From an uncultured Eubacteriales bacterium (GTDB lineage: Bacteria; Bacillota; Clostridia; Oscillospirales; Oscillospiraceae): a DNA stretch of 16,362 nucleotides. The DNA lies in contig USGS01000036.1 of NCBI GenBank assembly GCA_900554275.1, forward strand, positions 1 through 16,362, written 5' to 3'. Shown one piece after another: positions 6,077 through 11,839 of this stretch. The translations under genes were made by a program, and so were the position numbers. Position 1 is the first letter of the stretch. Each line of letters begins with the position of its first letter. The notes under the pieces are model-generated. The model made no database searches and was not told the origin of the DNA. It saw only the letters and a program-made list of their open reading frames with translations.

Positions 6077-6580
6077 CTAATTTTTCCACTTGACCACCGA
6101 AATTTTGTCGCTGCTCAGTCCCGTCAGCACCGACACTGCGTCCACCACCGTCAGCCGCACCCGGCTGTCGCCTGCCCCCTGGCAGACCACCACTGCGCCC
6201 TGATAGACCGGGTACATCCGCCGGGTGACCACCACCTCCTGCCTGCCGCTGCCCCGGTTCACGGTCAGCACCTGCCGCTCCTGCCGCACATCGCCGCCGC
6301 TGCCCTGTGACGCGCTGCTGTCTTCCGCCAGCGCCAGCGTCTGGCCGCTGTGCAGCGTCAGCATCACCTTCACCCGGCCCACGCCGTCGATGGCACCGAT
6401 GACCTCCGCCATGCGCCGCTCCGTCTCCGCCAGGGAGAATCCCTCCTCCCCGGCAGACGTTTCCTCCGTCTTGTCGGTCTTCGCGCCGGAGGGCAGCAGC
6501 ATCAGCACCATGCCCGCCAGCACCACCAGCGCCGGCAGCCGGTATTTTTGCAGCAGCGTCTTTACCTTTTCCACCTTCAT
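6077..6580 (-). CDS. spoIIIAG: Stage III sporulation protein AG
   Basis: A 167-residue ring-forming protein of the SpoIIIA-SpoIIQ channel. It starts MKVEKVKTLLQKYR, has one transmembrane helix (about residues 15-31, LPALVVLAGMVLMLLPSG), an acidic linker, and an extracytoplasmic ring-building domain with RRMAEVIGAIDGVGRVKVMLTL, a Ser/Gly-rich loop and a final VRLTVVDAVSVLTGLSSDKISVV. In B. subtilis SpoIIIAG forms a 30-fold ring. The start at 6580 forms an ATGA overlap with the spoIIIAF stop and has GAGGTGA close upstream; ten extra in-frame codons upstream are not favoured. Length is a little below that of B. subtilis SpoIIIAG. Confidence 0.95.
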   Translation of the reverse strand: MKVEKVKTLLQKYRLPALVVLAGMVLMLLPSGAKTDKTEETSAGEEGFSLAETERRMAEVIGAIDGVGRVKVMLTLHSGQTLALAEDSSASQGSGGDVRQERQVLTVNRGSGRQEVVVTRRMYPVYQGAVVVCQGAGDSRVRLTVVDAVSVLTGLSSDKISVVKWKN

Positions 6581-7068
6581 CCGTTCACCTCGACCTCCGG
6601 TCCAGCCCAATGCTGCCCGCTTTCTCCAATGTCCAGCTCCGCGGCCATCCAGGCCGCCAGCGCCGGGTCGCGGCTGACATCCAGCGTCACGCTGGACGGG
6701 TATGGCACGCCGTTCCGCACCTCTGTCTCCACCTGCGCCGTGCAGTCCAGCCCCAGCTCTGCGCCCTTGCTGGCAATATATGCAGCCGTTTTTTCTTCTA
6801 TGAGTGCTGTCAGCTCCTGTGACGCCGTCTGCCGGTATTCCTCCGTCAGCGCCTCGATCTGCCGCTCATAGTCGTCATAGGACAACGCGAACGTCCCCAT
6901 ATCCAGATCCACCACCGGCCGCAGGATCACCAGCAGCAGTGCCACGCCCCCGGCAGCCCGGGCCGCCGGCCTCCACCGCCCTTTGGGCAGCAGCGCATAC
7001 AGCACCGACAGCACCACCCCGGCGGCAATGATGCCCATCAGCCAGCTTCTCAATGTATCCCAGATCAT
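6577..7068 (-). CDS. spoIIIAF: Stage III sporulation protein AF
   Basis: A 163-residue membrane protein with two N-terminal transmembrane helices (about residues 8-27 and 36-52), separated by the loop PKGRWRPAARAAGG, and a soluble C-terminal domain that adopts a ring-building-like fold in B. subtilis. The family start MIWDTLRSWLMGIIAAGV and the hydrophobic segment GVALLLVILRPVVDLD are typical. The start overlaps the spoIIIAE stop and the end overlaps spoIIIAG, both as ATGA, so translation is coupled on both sides. Conserved sequence in the C-terminal domain is low, as is usual for this family, so the call rests on topology, length and place in the operon. Confidence 0.93.
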   Translation of the reverse strand: MIWDTLRSWLMGIIAAGVVLSVLYALLPKGRWRPAARAAGGVALLLVILRPVVDLDMGTFALSYDDYERQIEALTEEYRQTASQELTALIEEKTAAYIASKGAELGLDCTAQVETEVRNGVPYPSSVTLDVSRDPALAAWMAAELDIGESGQHWAGPEVEVNG

Positions 7069-8156
7069 GTTACCACCACCGATACGGAAGATGTGATAGA
7101 GATGAGCAGCAGCAGCGCGCAGCTCCCTGTCATGCCCAGCATCAGGCCGAAGGCCGAGCCCAGCGCGTCGATCAGATCCTCCAGCGGCCCGGCTGTCATC
7201 GTCCCGGCCAGAAAGGCCGCCAGCTTATACAGCAGATACTGCACCGCTATGGTCAGAAACGGTGTCAGGCAGATAGCCAGCACCGCCAGCATCCCGAACA
7301 CGCCCACGGCGCTTTTCAGCATCCCCGCACCGGCCAGCACCGTCCCGGTGGCATCGGAGATGATAGACCCCACCACCGGCACGGCGGCGGAGATCGCGGA
7401 GCGTGTCATCTGCATGGTCAGCGCATCGGCGGCGCTGCTGGCCGCCCCGGTCAGCGTCAGAAATCCGGTGAACAGCAGCATCACGCCGGTCAGCGCCCAT
7501 GTGACGCCCTTTCGGATACCGACGCCGATCTTTTTCAGGCTGTGGCCCGGGATCATGGCGTCCGCCGCGGCGGCCACGATACAGCCGTACAGCAGCGGCA
7601 GCAGCACCTTCCGGATGACGCTGAGCAGCAGATTGGTGAAAAACACGGTGGCCACCTGCTTCGCCCCAGCCGATACCATGCCGCCGCTGGCCGCCACCGC
7701 CGCCGACAGCGTGGGCAGCAGTGCCTTGGCAAATATGTCCAGCTCCTCCAGCGTCTCCACGCCCAGTCCCATCAGCTGCTTGAAATCCCCTGCGGCCGTC
7801 AGCGTGATGGCCATCGCACCCGCCATAGACACATACCGCGGCACGGACGGCTGCTCCGCCGCCGCAAAAAAACTCTCCGCCACGCTGCACAGCAGCACCA
7901 CCCCCAGCAGCACCACCGCACCGGACAGCCGCTGGTGCAGTGCCTGGGCCACATAGTCCTGTGCCGCTGTCCACAGTCCCCGCAGCCCCTGCCACAGGGA
8001 CTGCTCCGGTGCATCGCCCACGTCCGCCATCAGCTGCGCCGCCTCCGGCGGCACGGCCTCCGATACCTCTGCCGGGATCAGACTGTCCGCCGCCGCTCTC
8101 TCTATACACAGCGCCACCAGCACCACCGCCAGCAGCCACACCGTTTTTCTCCTCAT
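7065..8156 (-). CDS. spoIIIAE: Stage III sporulation protein AE
   Basis: A 363-residue polytopic membrane protein of the SpoIIIA complex, thought to be a permease-like element. A signal peptide (MRRKTVWLLAVVLVALCIE, probable cleavage after RAAA) is followed by an extracytoplasmic segment and about six or seven transmembrane helices. Family hallmarks are DFKQLMGLGVETLEELDIFAK, ALLPTLSAAVAASGG, and GHSLKKIGVGIRKGVTWALTG. The reading frame stays open far upstream (to 8546), but that extension overlaps spoIIIAD completely and is Gly/Arg-rich noise. The ATG at 8156 makes an ATGA overlap with the spoIIIAD stop and is therefore chosen. Its own stop overlaps spoIIIAF by ATGA. Length is close to that of known SpoIIIAE (about 380-400 aa). 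Confidence 0.96.
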   Translation of the reverse strand: MRRKTVWLLAVVLVALCIERAAADSLIPAEVSEAVPPEAAQLMADVGDAPEQSLWQGLRGLWTAAQDYVAQALHQRLSGAVVLLGVVLLCSVAESFFAAAEQPSVPRYVSMAGAMAITLTAAGDFKQLMGLGVETLEELDIFAKALLPTLSAAVAASGGMVSAGAKQVATVFFTNLLLSVIRKVLLPLLYGCIVAAAADAMIPGHSLKKIGVGIRKGVTWALTGVMLLFTGFLTLTGAASSAADALTMQMTRSAISAAVPVVGSIISDATGTVLAGAGMLKSAVGVFGMLAVLAICLTPFLTIAVQYLLYKLAAFLAGTMTAGPLEDLIDALGSAFGLMLGMTGSCALLLLISITSSVSVVVT

Positions 8157-8539
8157 AGCAGCGAACGAAGCAGCTCCCACGCCGCCTGAAACAGCGGCAA
8201 AGACACCCATATGGCCGCTGCCGCGCCCGCCGTCTCCAATACGGATGCCACCGCGCTCTCCCCGGCGTCCCGGCACAGATCCGAGCCTGTCCGGCTCACC
8301 AGCGCGATGCCCACCGTCTTGACCAGCGGTGTGAACAGCTGCAAGGGCAGGTCTCCCCATCCGGCGGCCTCCTCCAAAAAATCCCGCAGCGCGCCCAGCG
8401 GTTCCAGCAGCAGTGCCAGCCCCGCGCCGCACACCGCCAACGCCAACAGCAATCCCATGTCTGGCCCGGTGCGCTTCAGCACCACCGCCAGCAGCGCCCC
8501 CACAAGGCACAGCGCCGCCAATCGCAGTACCAGCTCCAT
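8153..8539 (-). CDS. spoIIIAD: Stage III sporulation protein AD
   Basis: A 128-residue hydrophobic protein with about four transmembrane segments, matching the length of known SpoIIIAD (about 130 aa). The features LKRTGPDMGLLLALAVCGAGLA, LFTPLVKTVGIALVSR and TGSDLCRDAGESAVASVLE are typical; the last block (Ser, Asp, Cys, Asp, Glu) is the most conserved part of the SpoIIIAC/AD family. It starts 3 bases after the spoIIIAC stop and overlaps spoIIIAE by ATGA. Its exact role in the channel is unknown. Confidence 0.95.
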   Translation of the reverse strand: MELVLRLAALCLVGALLAVVLKRTGPDMGLLLALAVCGAGLALLLEPLGALRDFLEEAAGWGDLPLQLFTPLVKTVGIALVSRTGSDLCRDAGESAVASVLETAGAAAAIWVSLPLFQAAWELLRSLL

Positions 8540-8542
8540 ACG

Positions 8543-8737
8543 TCACAGGGAAAACAGCGTTTTCACCAGGTCGAACAGGTCGCTGATCTGCTGTACCAGC
8601 ATCATCAGCACCACGATAAGCCCCGCCAGCGTGGTCATCATAGCCTGTTCTTCCCGTCCGCTGCGAACCAGCAGCAGGTTCAGCACCGCCACCAATATGC
8701 CGATGGCCGCTATCTTGAAGATCAGATCAACATCCAT
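8543..8737 (-). CDS. spoIIIAC: Stage III sporulation protein AC
   Basis: A 64-residue membrane protein with two transmembrane helices (about residues 5-24 and 33-52) joined by the short loop VRSGREEQAMM, with the typical start MDVDLIFKIAAIGILVAVLN and end LVQQISDLFDLVKTLF. SpoIIIAC is always about 65 aa and resembles half of SpoIIIAD. The start lies 9 bases after the spoIIIAB stop with AGGGAAGG close upstream. It is one of the eight proteins needed for sigma-G activity in the engulfed forespore in B. subtilis. Confidence 0.96.
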   Translation of the reverse strand: MDVDLIFKIAAIGILVAVLNLLLVRSGREEQAMMTTLAGLIVVLMMLVQQISDLFDLVKTLFSL

Positions 8738-8746
8738 TTCCTTCCC

Positions 8747-9229
8747 TCACAGCAGTAAAATGATCAGCAGGCAGGCCGCCGACAGCACCGCCGTCCCGGT
8801 CACACGCCCCTGCTGCCTGTCCGCCTTTTCCCGACGCTGGCACAGCTCGGTCAGTTCCTCCCGGGCGCTTTGCAGCGCCCCCACCAGCCGTTCCACGTCG
8901 CCATGCAGCTCCACCCGGCGCAGTATCGTCCCTCCATCACCCGGCAAATCAGAAAAAGCATTTTCCCATAATCTATGTAAAGGCATATTACTTTTCAATG
9001 ATCTTACGATTTTTTCAAAATACGGCCCGCAATTCGGCCGCTGGGTCAGCGTCTGAAAGATCTGCGGAAGCGGCATCCGCTGCCACCGGATGGCCGTTTC
9101 CATGTACCCCAGCGCACCCACCAGTGACCACAGCACCTCTCTCTGCCGCCGCCTGCGCCGATACCAGAGCCACAGCACATATACCGCGCCCGCCAGTATC
9201 AGCCCGCCGCCTGTCAGCTTGGCCGTCAC
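8747..9229 (-). CDS. spoIIIAB: Stage III sporulation protein AB
   Basis: A 160-residue protein with an N-terminal membrane helix (about residues 7-22), a basic stretch (YRRRRRQRE), a soluble helical domain and a C-terminal membrane helix (about 145-160). SpoIIIAB is related to the type II secretion GspF fold and probably forms the inner-membrane platform that meets the SpoIIIAA ATPase. Family features: LVGALGYMETAIRWQRMPLPQIF, PYFEKIV, LHRLWENAFSDLP, and a long helical end EELTELCQRREKADRQQG. The start codon is GTG, overlapping the spoIIIAA stop as GTGA, with only a modest AGGTG upstream, so initiation probably depends on coupling. Codons for residues about 70-98 (roughly 8940-9022) are AT-rich, unlike the rest of the gene. 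Confidence 0.94.
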   Translation of the reverse strand: MTAKLTGGGLILAGAVYVLWLWYRRRRRQREVLWSLVGALGYMETAIRWQRMPLPQIFQTLTQRPNCGPYFEKIVRSLKSNMPLHRLWENAFSDLPGDGGTILRRVELHGDVERLVGALQSAREELTELCQRREKADRQQGRVTGTAVLSAACLLIILLL

Positions 9230-10149
9230 AGCGGCCGCACCTGATAGCGCCGCTGCCCCGCCTCCACGGAGATGGTGATGAGCCGCCGGAACACCTGTGA
9301 CGCGGCCAGCACCGGATACAGCGGCTTCCGCCGCAGCTCCTCTTCATCCAGCGCATGAATGGTAGCCAGCAGCGCCACTCCGCAGTTGGCTGCCGCTGCC
9401 ATAGCCGTCAGATCCTCCGCCGCCGTGATCTCATCCACGGCGATGACCTGCGGATTGGCGGAGCGCATCAGCATAGGAATGCCCAGCGTCTTGGGACAGC
9501 TGTCCAGCACGTCCGTGTGAAATCCCACATCCAGCTGCGGTACGCCCCGGTACATCCCCGCCAGCTCGCCCCGCTCGTCCACGATGCCCACACGCAGCGG
9601 CGCTCGCTCCTCGCTGCCGTTGGACAACGCTGCCACCATCTCCCGCAGCAGTGTGGTCTTGCCCGCCCCCGGCGGTGCGGCGATCAGCGTGCTCTGAAAC
9701 GGTTCCCCCTCCGGCAGCAGCTGGGTCATATCCCGGCACAGCCCTGCTGCCTGACGGCTGATGCGTACCGAGGCCGACGAGATGTCCCGCAGGTTCACGC
9801 CCACGCCATCCCGCAGCACCACCGTACCGCACAGCCCTACACGAAAGCCGCCCCGGCCCACCAGATACCCTTTTCCCATGGACTCGGACGCGGCGTAGCG
9901 TGAGTATCCCGTCACCGTGTCGCACAGCTGCTCCAGATCCGACTGGGTCACGCTCTGCCGGGGCAGCTCATCACTGACGAACAGCTCCCCCTCCGTCGTC
10001 ACCAGCGTCATAGGCTGCCCGGCCCGCAGGCGGAATTCCTCCGCCTGTGCCTTGCGAAAGTCCGGCACGCGCCGGGCCGCCTGCTGCCACCTGGCAGGCA
10101 GCAGCTCCGCCGCCTGCTCATATCGTCCGATGGCGTAGCTCATCTCCAT
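9226..10149 (-). CDS. spoIIIAA: Stage III sporulation protein AA, ATPase
   Basis: A 307-residue ATPase of the type II/IV secretion and RecA-like family that is thought to energise the SpoIIIA-SpoIIQ channel from the mother-cell cytoplasm. Walker A is APPGAGKTT (residues 158-166), followed by IVDERGELA (189-197), the Asp box region QLDVGFHTDVLD, Walker B VIAVDEI (235-241) and the segment LLATIHA (260-266). The N-terminal domain holds EEFRLRAGQPMTLV and GYSRYAASESMGKGYLV, which are typical. Start ATG is preceded by GGGAGG at 9 bases; a second ATG two codons in is possible but farther from the site. First gene of the eight-gene operon, downstream of a sigma-E-like promoter candidate. Confidence 0.97.
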   Translation of the reverse strand: MEMSYAIGRYEQAAELLPARWQQAARRVPDFRKAQAEEFRLRAGQPMTLVTTEGELFVSDELPRQSVTQSDLEQLCDTVTGYSRYAASESMGKGYLVGRGGFRVGLCGTVVLRDGVGVNLRDISSASVRISRQAAGLCRDMTQLLPEGEPFQSTLIAAPPGAGKTTLLREMVAALSNGSEERAPLRVGIVDERGELAGMYRGVPQLDVGFHTDVLDSCPKTLGIPMLMRSANPQVIAVDEITAAEDLTAMAAAANCGVALLATIHALDEEELRRKPLYPVLAASQVFRRLITISVEAGQRRYQVRPL

Positions 10150-10177
10150 GATCAGCCGCCTCCCTTCCTGTCAGCCT

Positions 10178-10207
10178 ACACTATGACAGCTCGTCCCGGA
10201 TTAGAAC
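10178..10207 (-). promoter_or_regulatory. Candidate sigma-E promoter of the spoIIIA operon
   Basis: On the minus strand GTTCTAAT (10207-10200), a 14-base spacer and CATAGTGT (10185-10178) resemble the sigma-E consensus (GTCATATT and CATACAAT, about 14 bases apart): five of eight positions match in each box. It lies between the upstream terminator and the spoIIIAA ribosome-binding site, where sigma-E control of spoIIIA is expected from B. subtilis. No sigma-A promoter is seen here. The -35 match is weak, so this is a candidate. Confidence 0.5.
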
Positions 10208-10218
10208 CGCGGACGCAA

Positions 10219-10251
10219 AAACACCCCGCACCGTATCGGTGCGGGGTGTTT
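10219..10251 (-). terminator. Intrinsic terminator of the DUF4364 gene
   Basis: A perfect 15-bp stem (AAACACCCCGCACCG with CGGTGCGGGGTGTTT) around a 3-base loop, followed on the minus strand by TTTTT (the first three T belong to the stem). It starts 13 bases after the stop codon at 10265 and isolates the spoIIIA operon from the gene before it. Confidence 0.93.
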
Positions 10252-10264
10252 CTTCGCCTATTTC

Positions 10265-10786
10265 CTATTCCTCGCATAGTGCCTGGATGATCTTGGCGTA
10301 CAGCGCCTCCGGCTCTTTCTGAAAGCGCTTGGCCAGCGTGTCCGCGCTGTCCTTATCCGCCACCATCAGCTCCAGCCGCATCAGGCTGTCCACATCGTCG
10401 CGCAGCGCCAGCGTCACGGTGAACGTCCCGTTCTTCCTCTCCGTCACATGGCTCTGCACCTGGGCGCGCCGCAGCGCCGCCTTGTTGTACGCGGCAATAT
10501 TCCTGTCTGACCGCTGCCGCACGGAATAGGGCAGACTGCTCTCGCAGATGGCGCTGTTCCGCTTCCCCTTCTCCGTGATGAGATACCGTCCGTCCTCTGT
10601 CAGGCGCAGATGCTCCGTCTTGACCAGATCGTTCAGGCACTCGGCGTAGTCGAAATAGTCGATCCCGTCGTCACACATGGTCAGGTCCTGCATGGCCGCG
10701 CCGTCCGCCGGCTCGCTGAGCCGTGCAGCGATATACAGAATGAGAAACTTGATCTCCAGCTTGTCCCGGATGAAACCGACCTCCAT
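10265..10786 (-). CDS. DUF4364 family protein, probable winged-helix
   Basis: A 173-residue cytosolic protein of the DUF4364 family, found almost only in Clostridia and of unknown function. The N-terminal half resembles a winged helix (LEIKFLILYIAARLSEPADG, then DYFDYAECLNDLVKTEHLRL and the wing TEDGRYLITEKGKRN), followed by the family segment LPYSVRQRSDRNIAAYN and a C-terminal beta-rich part (ERKNGTFTVTLALRDDVDSLMRLEL). A DNA-binding role is plausible from the winged-helix resemblance but unproven. It is a single-gene transcription unit with a good sigma-A promoter and a strong terminator. GGGAGG lies 8 bases before the ATG. The nearby sporulation genes do not by themselves imply a sporulation role, since its promoter looks vegetative. 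Confidence 0.85.
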   Translation of the reverse strand: MEVGFIRDKLEIKFLILYIAARLSEPADGAAMQDLTMCDDGIDYFDYAECLNDLVKTEHLRLTEDGRYLITEKGKRNSAICESSLPYSVRQRSDRNIAAYNKAALRRAQVQSHVTERKNGTFTVTLALRDDVDSLMRLELMVADKDSADTLAKRFQKEPEALYAKIIQALCEE

Positions 10787-10819
10787 GCTGCCCGCCTCCC
10801 TTTCGCTGTTTCTCGTAAT

Positions 10820-10848
10820 AGTATACCAAATCCCTGTCTTTTTGTAAA
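10820..10848 (-). promoter_or_regulatory. Sigma-A promoter of the DUF4364 gene
   Basis: TTTACA (10848-10843), a 17-base spacer and TATACT (10825-10820) on the minus strand, 33 bases before the start codon at 10786. The -35 box directly follows the T tract of the preceding terminator. Confidence 0.85.
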
Positions 10849-10852
10849 GGAA

Positions 10853-10883
10853 AAAGCCGTGCGGCCCTTGGTCGCACGGCTTT
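10853..10883 (-). terminator. Intrinsic terminator of the Cys-rich protein gene
   Basis: An 11-bp perfect stem, AAAGCCGTGCG / CGCACGGCTTT, continues inward with one G-T and two G-C pairs around a 3-base loop, and is followed on the minus strand by T residues (TTTTTCC counting the last stem bases). It begins 12 bases after the stop at 10896. Confidence 0.9.
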
Positions 10884-10895
10884 CCGTCTGTTCTC

Positions 10896-11738
10896 TCAGT
10901 GGCAGGCGCAGTAACTCTTGGTGGCGTTGTAGTCGCAGGGTGTCTCCACCGAATTGGGCGGGAAGAACTCGTTGATGGGGAACGCCACGCTGCGGAACAG
11001 CCCGCAGGGGTCCTCCTGGCTGTCGCAGCTGCACTCGCACTGGGGCACGCAGTAGTCGTACACCGGGATCAGCAGCTGGGTGTCCCGCTCCAGCCGCACC
11101 AGCGTAAACTGCCCCAGCGTCACGTAGATGCGCCGCGTCAGCGCCCCATCGTCGAACACCAGCTCACCGTTGAAGCTCTGGGCTACGAAGGACGGGATCT
11201 CCGCCAGGCAGCCACGCTCCCCCGCAGAGGGCAGCGGTATCTCCGCCACCCGGGTGCTGAGTACGATAGGATCGACCGCCTCCACCACCGCAACAGGCAG
11301 ATTGGTGCGCATACGTCCCGGTACATCCAGCTCATCCAGCACCGTGTCGGAGGAGAATATCTTGGCGTTCCCCTCGCTGCCGAACAGAATGCACCGCTTG
11401 TCGAACACGCATAGACCCTCCACCTCAGTGTACCGCGGCGTGCCGGTGCAGACCTGTAGCGTCACCCGATAATAAAACCGCAGATCCACCGAATAGAAAC
11501 CCCGGTTGAAGGACACCGGCTCTACATCGGTGTAAACATACAGCAGCTCCGCCGTGCCGCCCTTGAGCATCTGGGAGCTGTTCAGCACCTCCTGGGCCGC
11601 CGCCGTGGGATAGAACCGCAGATCCTCTACGCAGTCCTTATCCCGACAGGAGTCAAATATCTTTCGTGTATGGATGCACACGGATTCCCGGACGCTGTTC
11701 AAGTCGCAGACCGGCCCCGGCATAGTATTTTCAGGCAT
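10896..11738 (-). CDS. Cys-rich conserved clostridial protein of unknown function
   Basis: A 280-residue protein with 16 cysteines and no signal peptide or membrane segment. The N-terminus is CDLNSVRESVCIHTRKIFDS followed by CRDKDCVEDLRF; then come VEPVSFNRGFYSVDLRFYYR (72-91), ILFGSEGNAKIFSSD (117-131), VTLGQFTLVRLERDTQLLIP (206-225), a Cys cluster at 230, 234, 236, 238 and 245, and VAFPINEFFPP (251-261). The C-terminus is CDYNATKSYCACH. I recall similar unnamed proteins in other spore-forming Clostridia, from memory and not from a search; I know no function. Predicted content is mostly beta. The frame is open to 11780, but GGGAGGT sits 6 bases before the ATG at 11738. A late-sporulation-like promoter, the Cys content and the neighbourhood make a spore-coat or exosporium role possible, as inference only. 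It is a single-gene unit between two terminators. Confidence 0.85.
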   Translation of the reverse strand: MPENTMPGPVCDLNSVRESVCIHTRKIFDSCRDKDCVEDLRFYPTAAAQEVLNSSQMLKGGTAELLYVYTDVEPVSFNRGFYSVDLRFYYRVTLQVCTGTPRYTEVEGLCVFDKRCILFGSEGNAKIFSSDTVLDELDVPGRMRTNLPVAVVEAVDPIVLSTRVAEIPLPSAGERGCLAEIPSFVAQSFNGELVFDDGALTRRIYVTLGQFTLVRLERDTQLLIPVYDYCVPQCECSCDSQEDPCGLFRSVAFPINEFFPPNSVETPCDYNATKSYCACH

Positions 11739-11744
11739 TGTATG

Positions 11745-11751
11745 ACCTCCC
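11745..11751 (-). promoter_or_regulatory. Ribosome-binding site deciding the start of the Cys-rich protein
   Basis: GGGAGGT on the minus strand lies 6 bases before the ATG at 11738. The upstream in-frame ATG at 11780 has no such site and falls within an inverted repeat. Confidence 0.8.
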
Positions 11752-11758
11752 AATAAGT

Positions 11759-11781
11759 AGTGAAAGATGGCCTCTTTCACT
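11759..11781. repeat. 9-bp perfect inverted repeat in the leader of the Cys-rich protein gene
   Basis: AGTGAAAGA (11759-11767), five bases TGGCC, TCTTTCACT (11773-11781). It lies between a candidate -10 box and the ribosome-binding site, so it could be an operator at the transcription start or a hairpin at the 5' end of the mRNA. No T tract follows it, so it is not a terminator. Confidence 0.75.
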
Positions 11782-11782
11782 C

Positions 11783-11809
11783 CAGTCTATGCCGCGGCAC
11801 AAAAAGGGT
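11783..11809 (-). promoter_or_regulatory. Candidate sigma-K-like promoter of the Cys-rich protein gene
   Basis: On the minus strand AC (11809-11808), 16 bases, then CATAGACTG (11791-11783), close to the sigma-K pattern AC-N16-CATANNNTA except for the last base. The -35 AC lies in the stem of the dnaE terminator. No convincing sigma-A promoter is seen in the gap. The pattern is short and can arise by chance. Confidence 0.35.
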
Positions 11810-11831
11810 GCGGCGAAACCCCGCCGCACCC
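11806..11831 (-). terminator. Intrinsic terminator of dnaE
   Basis: A perfect 10-bp GC-rich stem (GGGTGCGGCG / CGCCGCACCC) with a 6-base loop is followed on the minus strand by TTTTTGTG. It begins 8 bases after the dnaE stop at 11840. Confidence 0.9.
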
Positions 11832-11839
11832 CTGCGCTT

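Noticed and set aside
8157..8546. N-terminal extension of spoIIIAE by 130 codons
   Set aside because: It overlaps spoIIIAD completely in another frame, is Gly/Ala/Arg-rich, and the ATGA junction plus signal peptide fix the start at 8156.
11739..11767. TTTCAC-N17-TACAAT just before the Cys-rich protein start, resembling a sigma-A promoter
   Set aside because: The -10 box ends at the first base of the start codon, so the transcript would begin inside the gene and lack the good ribosome-binding site, which lies in the spacer.
11739..11780. Start of the Cys-rich protein at the upstream ATG (11780)
   Set aside because: No ribosome-binding site precedes it and its codons fall across the inverted repeat; GGGAGGT is correctly spaced only for 11738.
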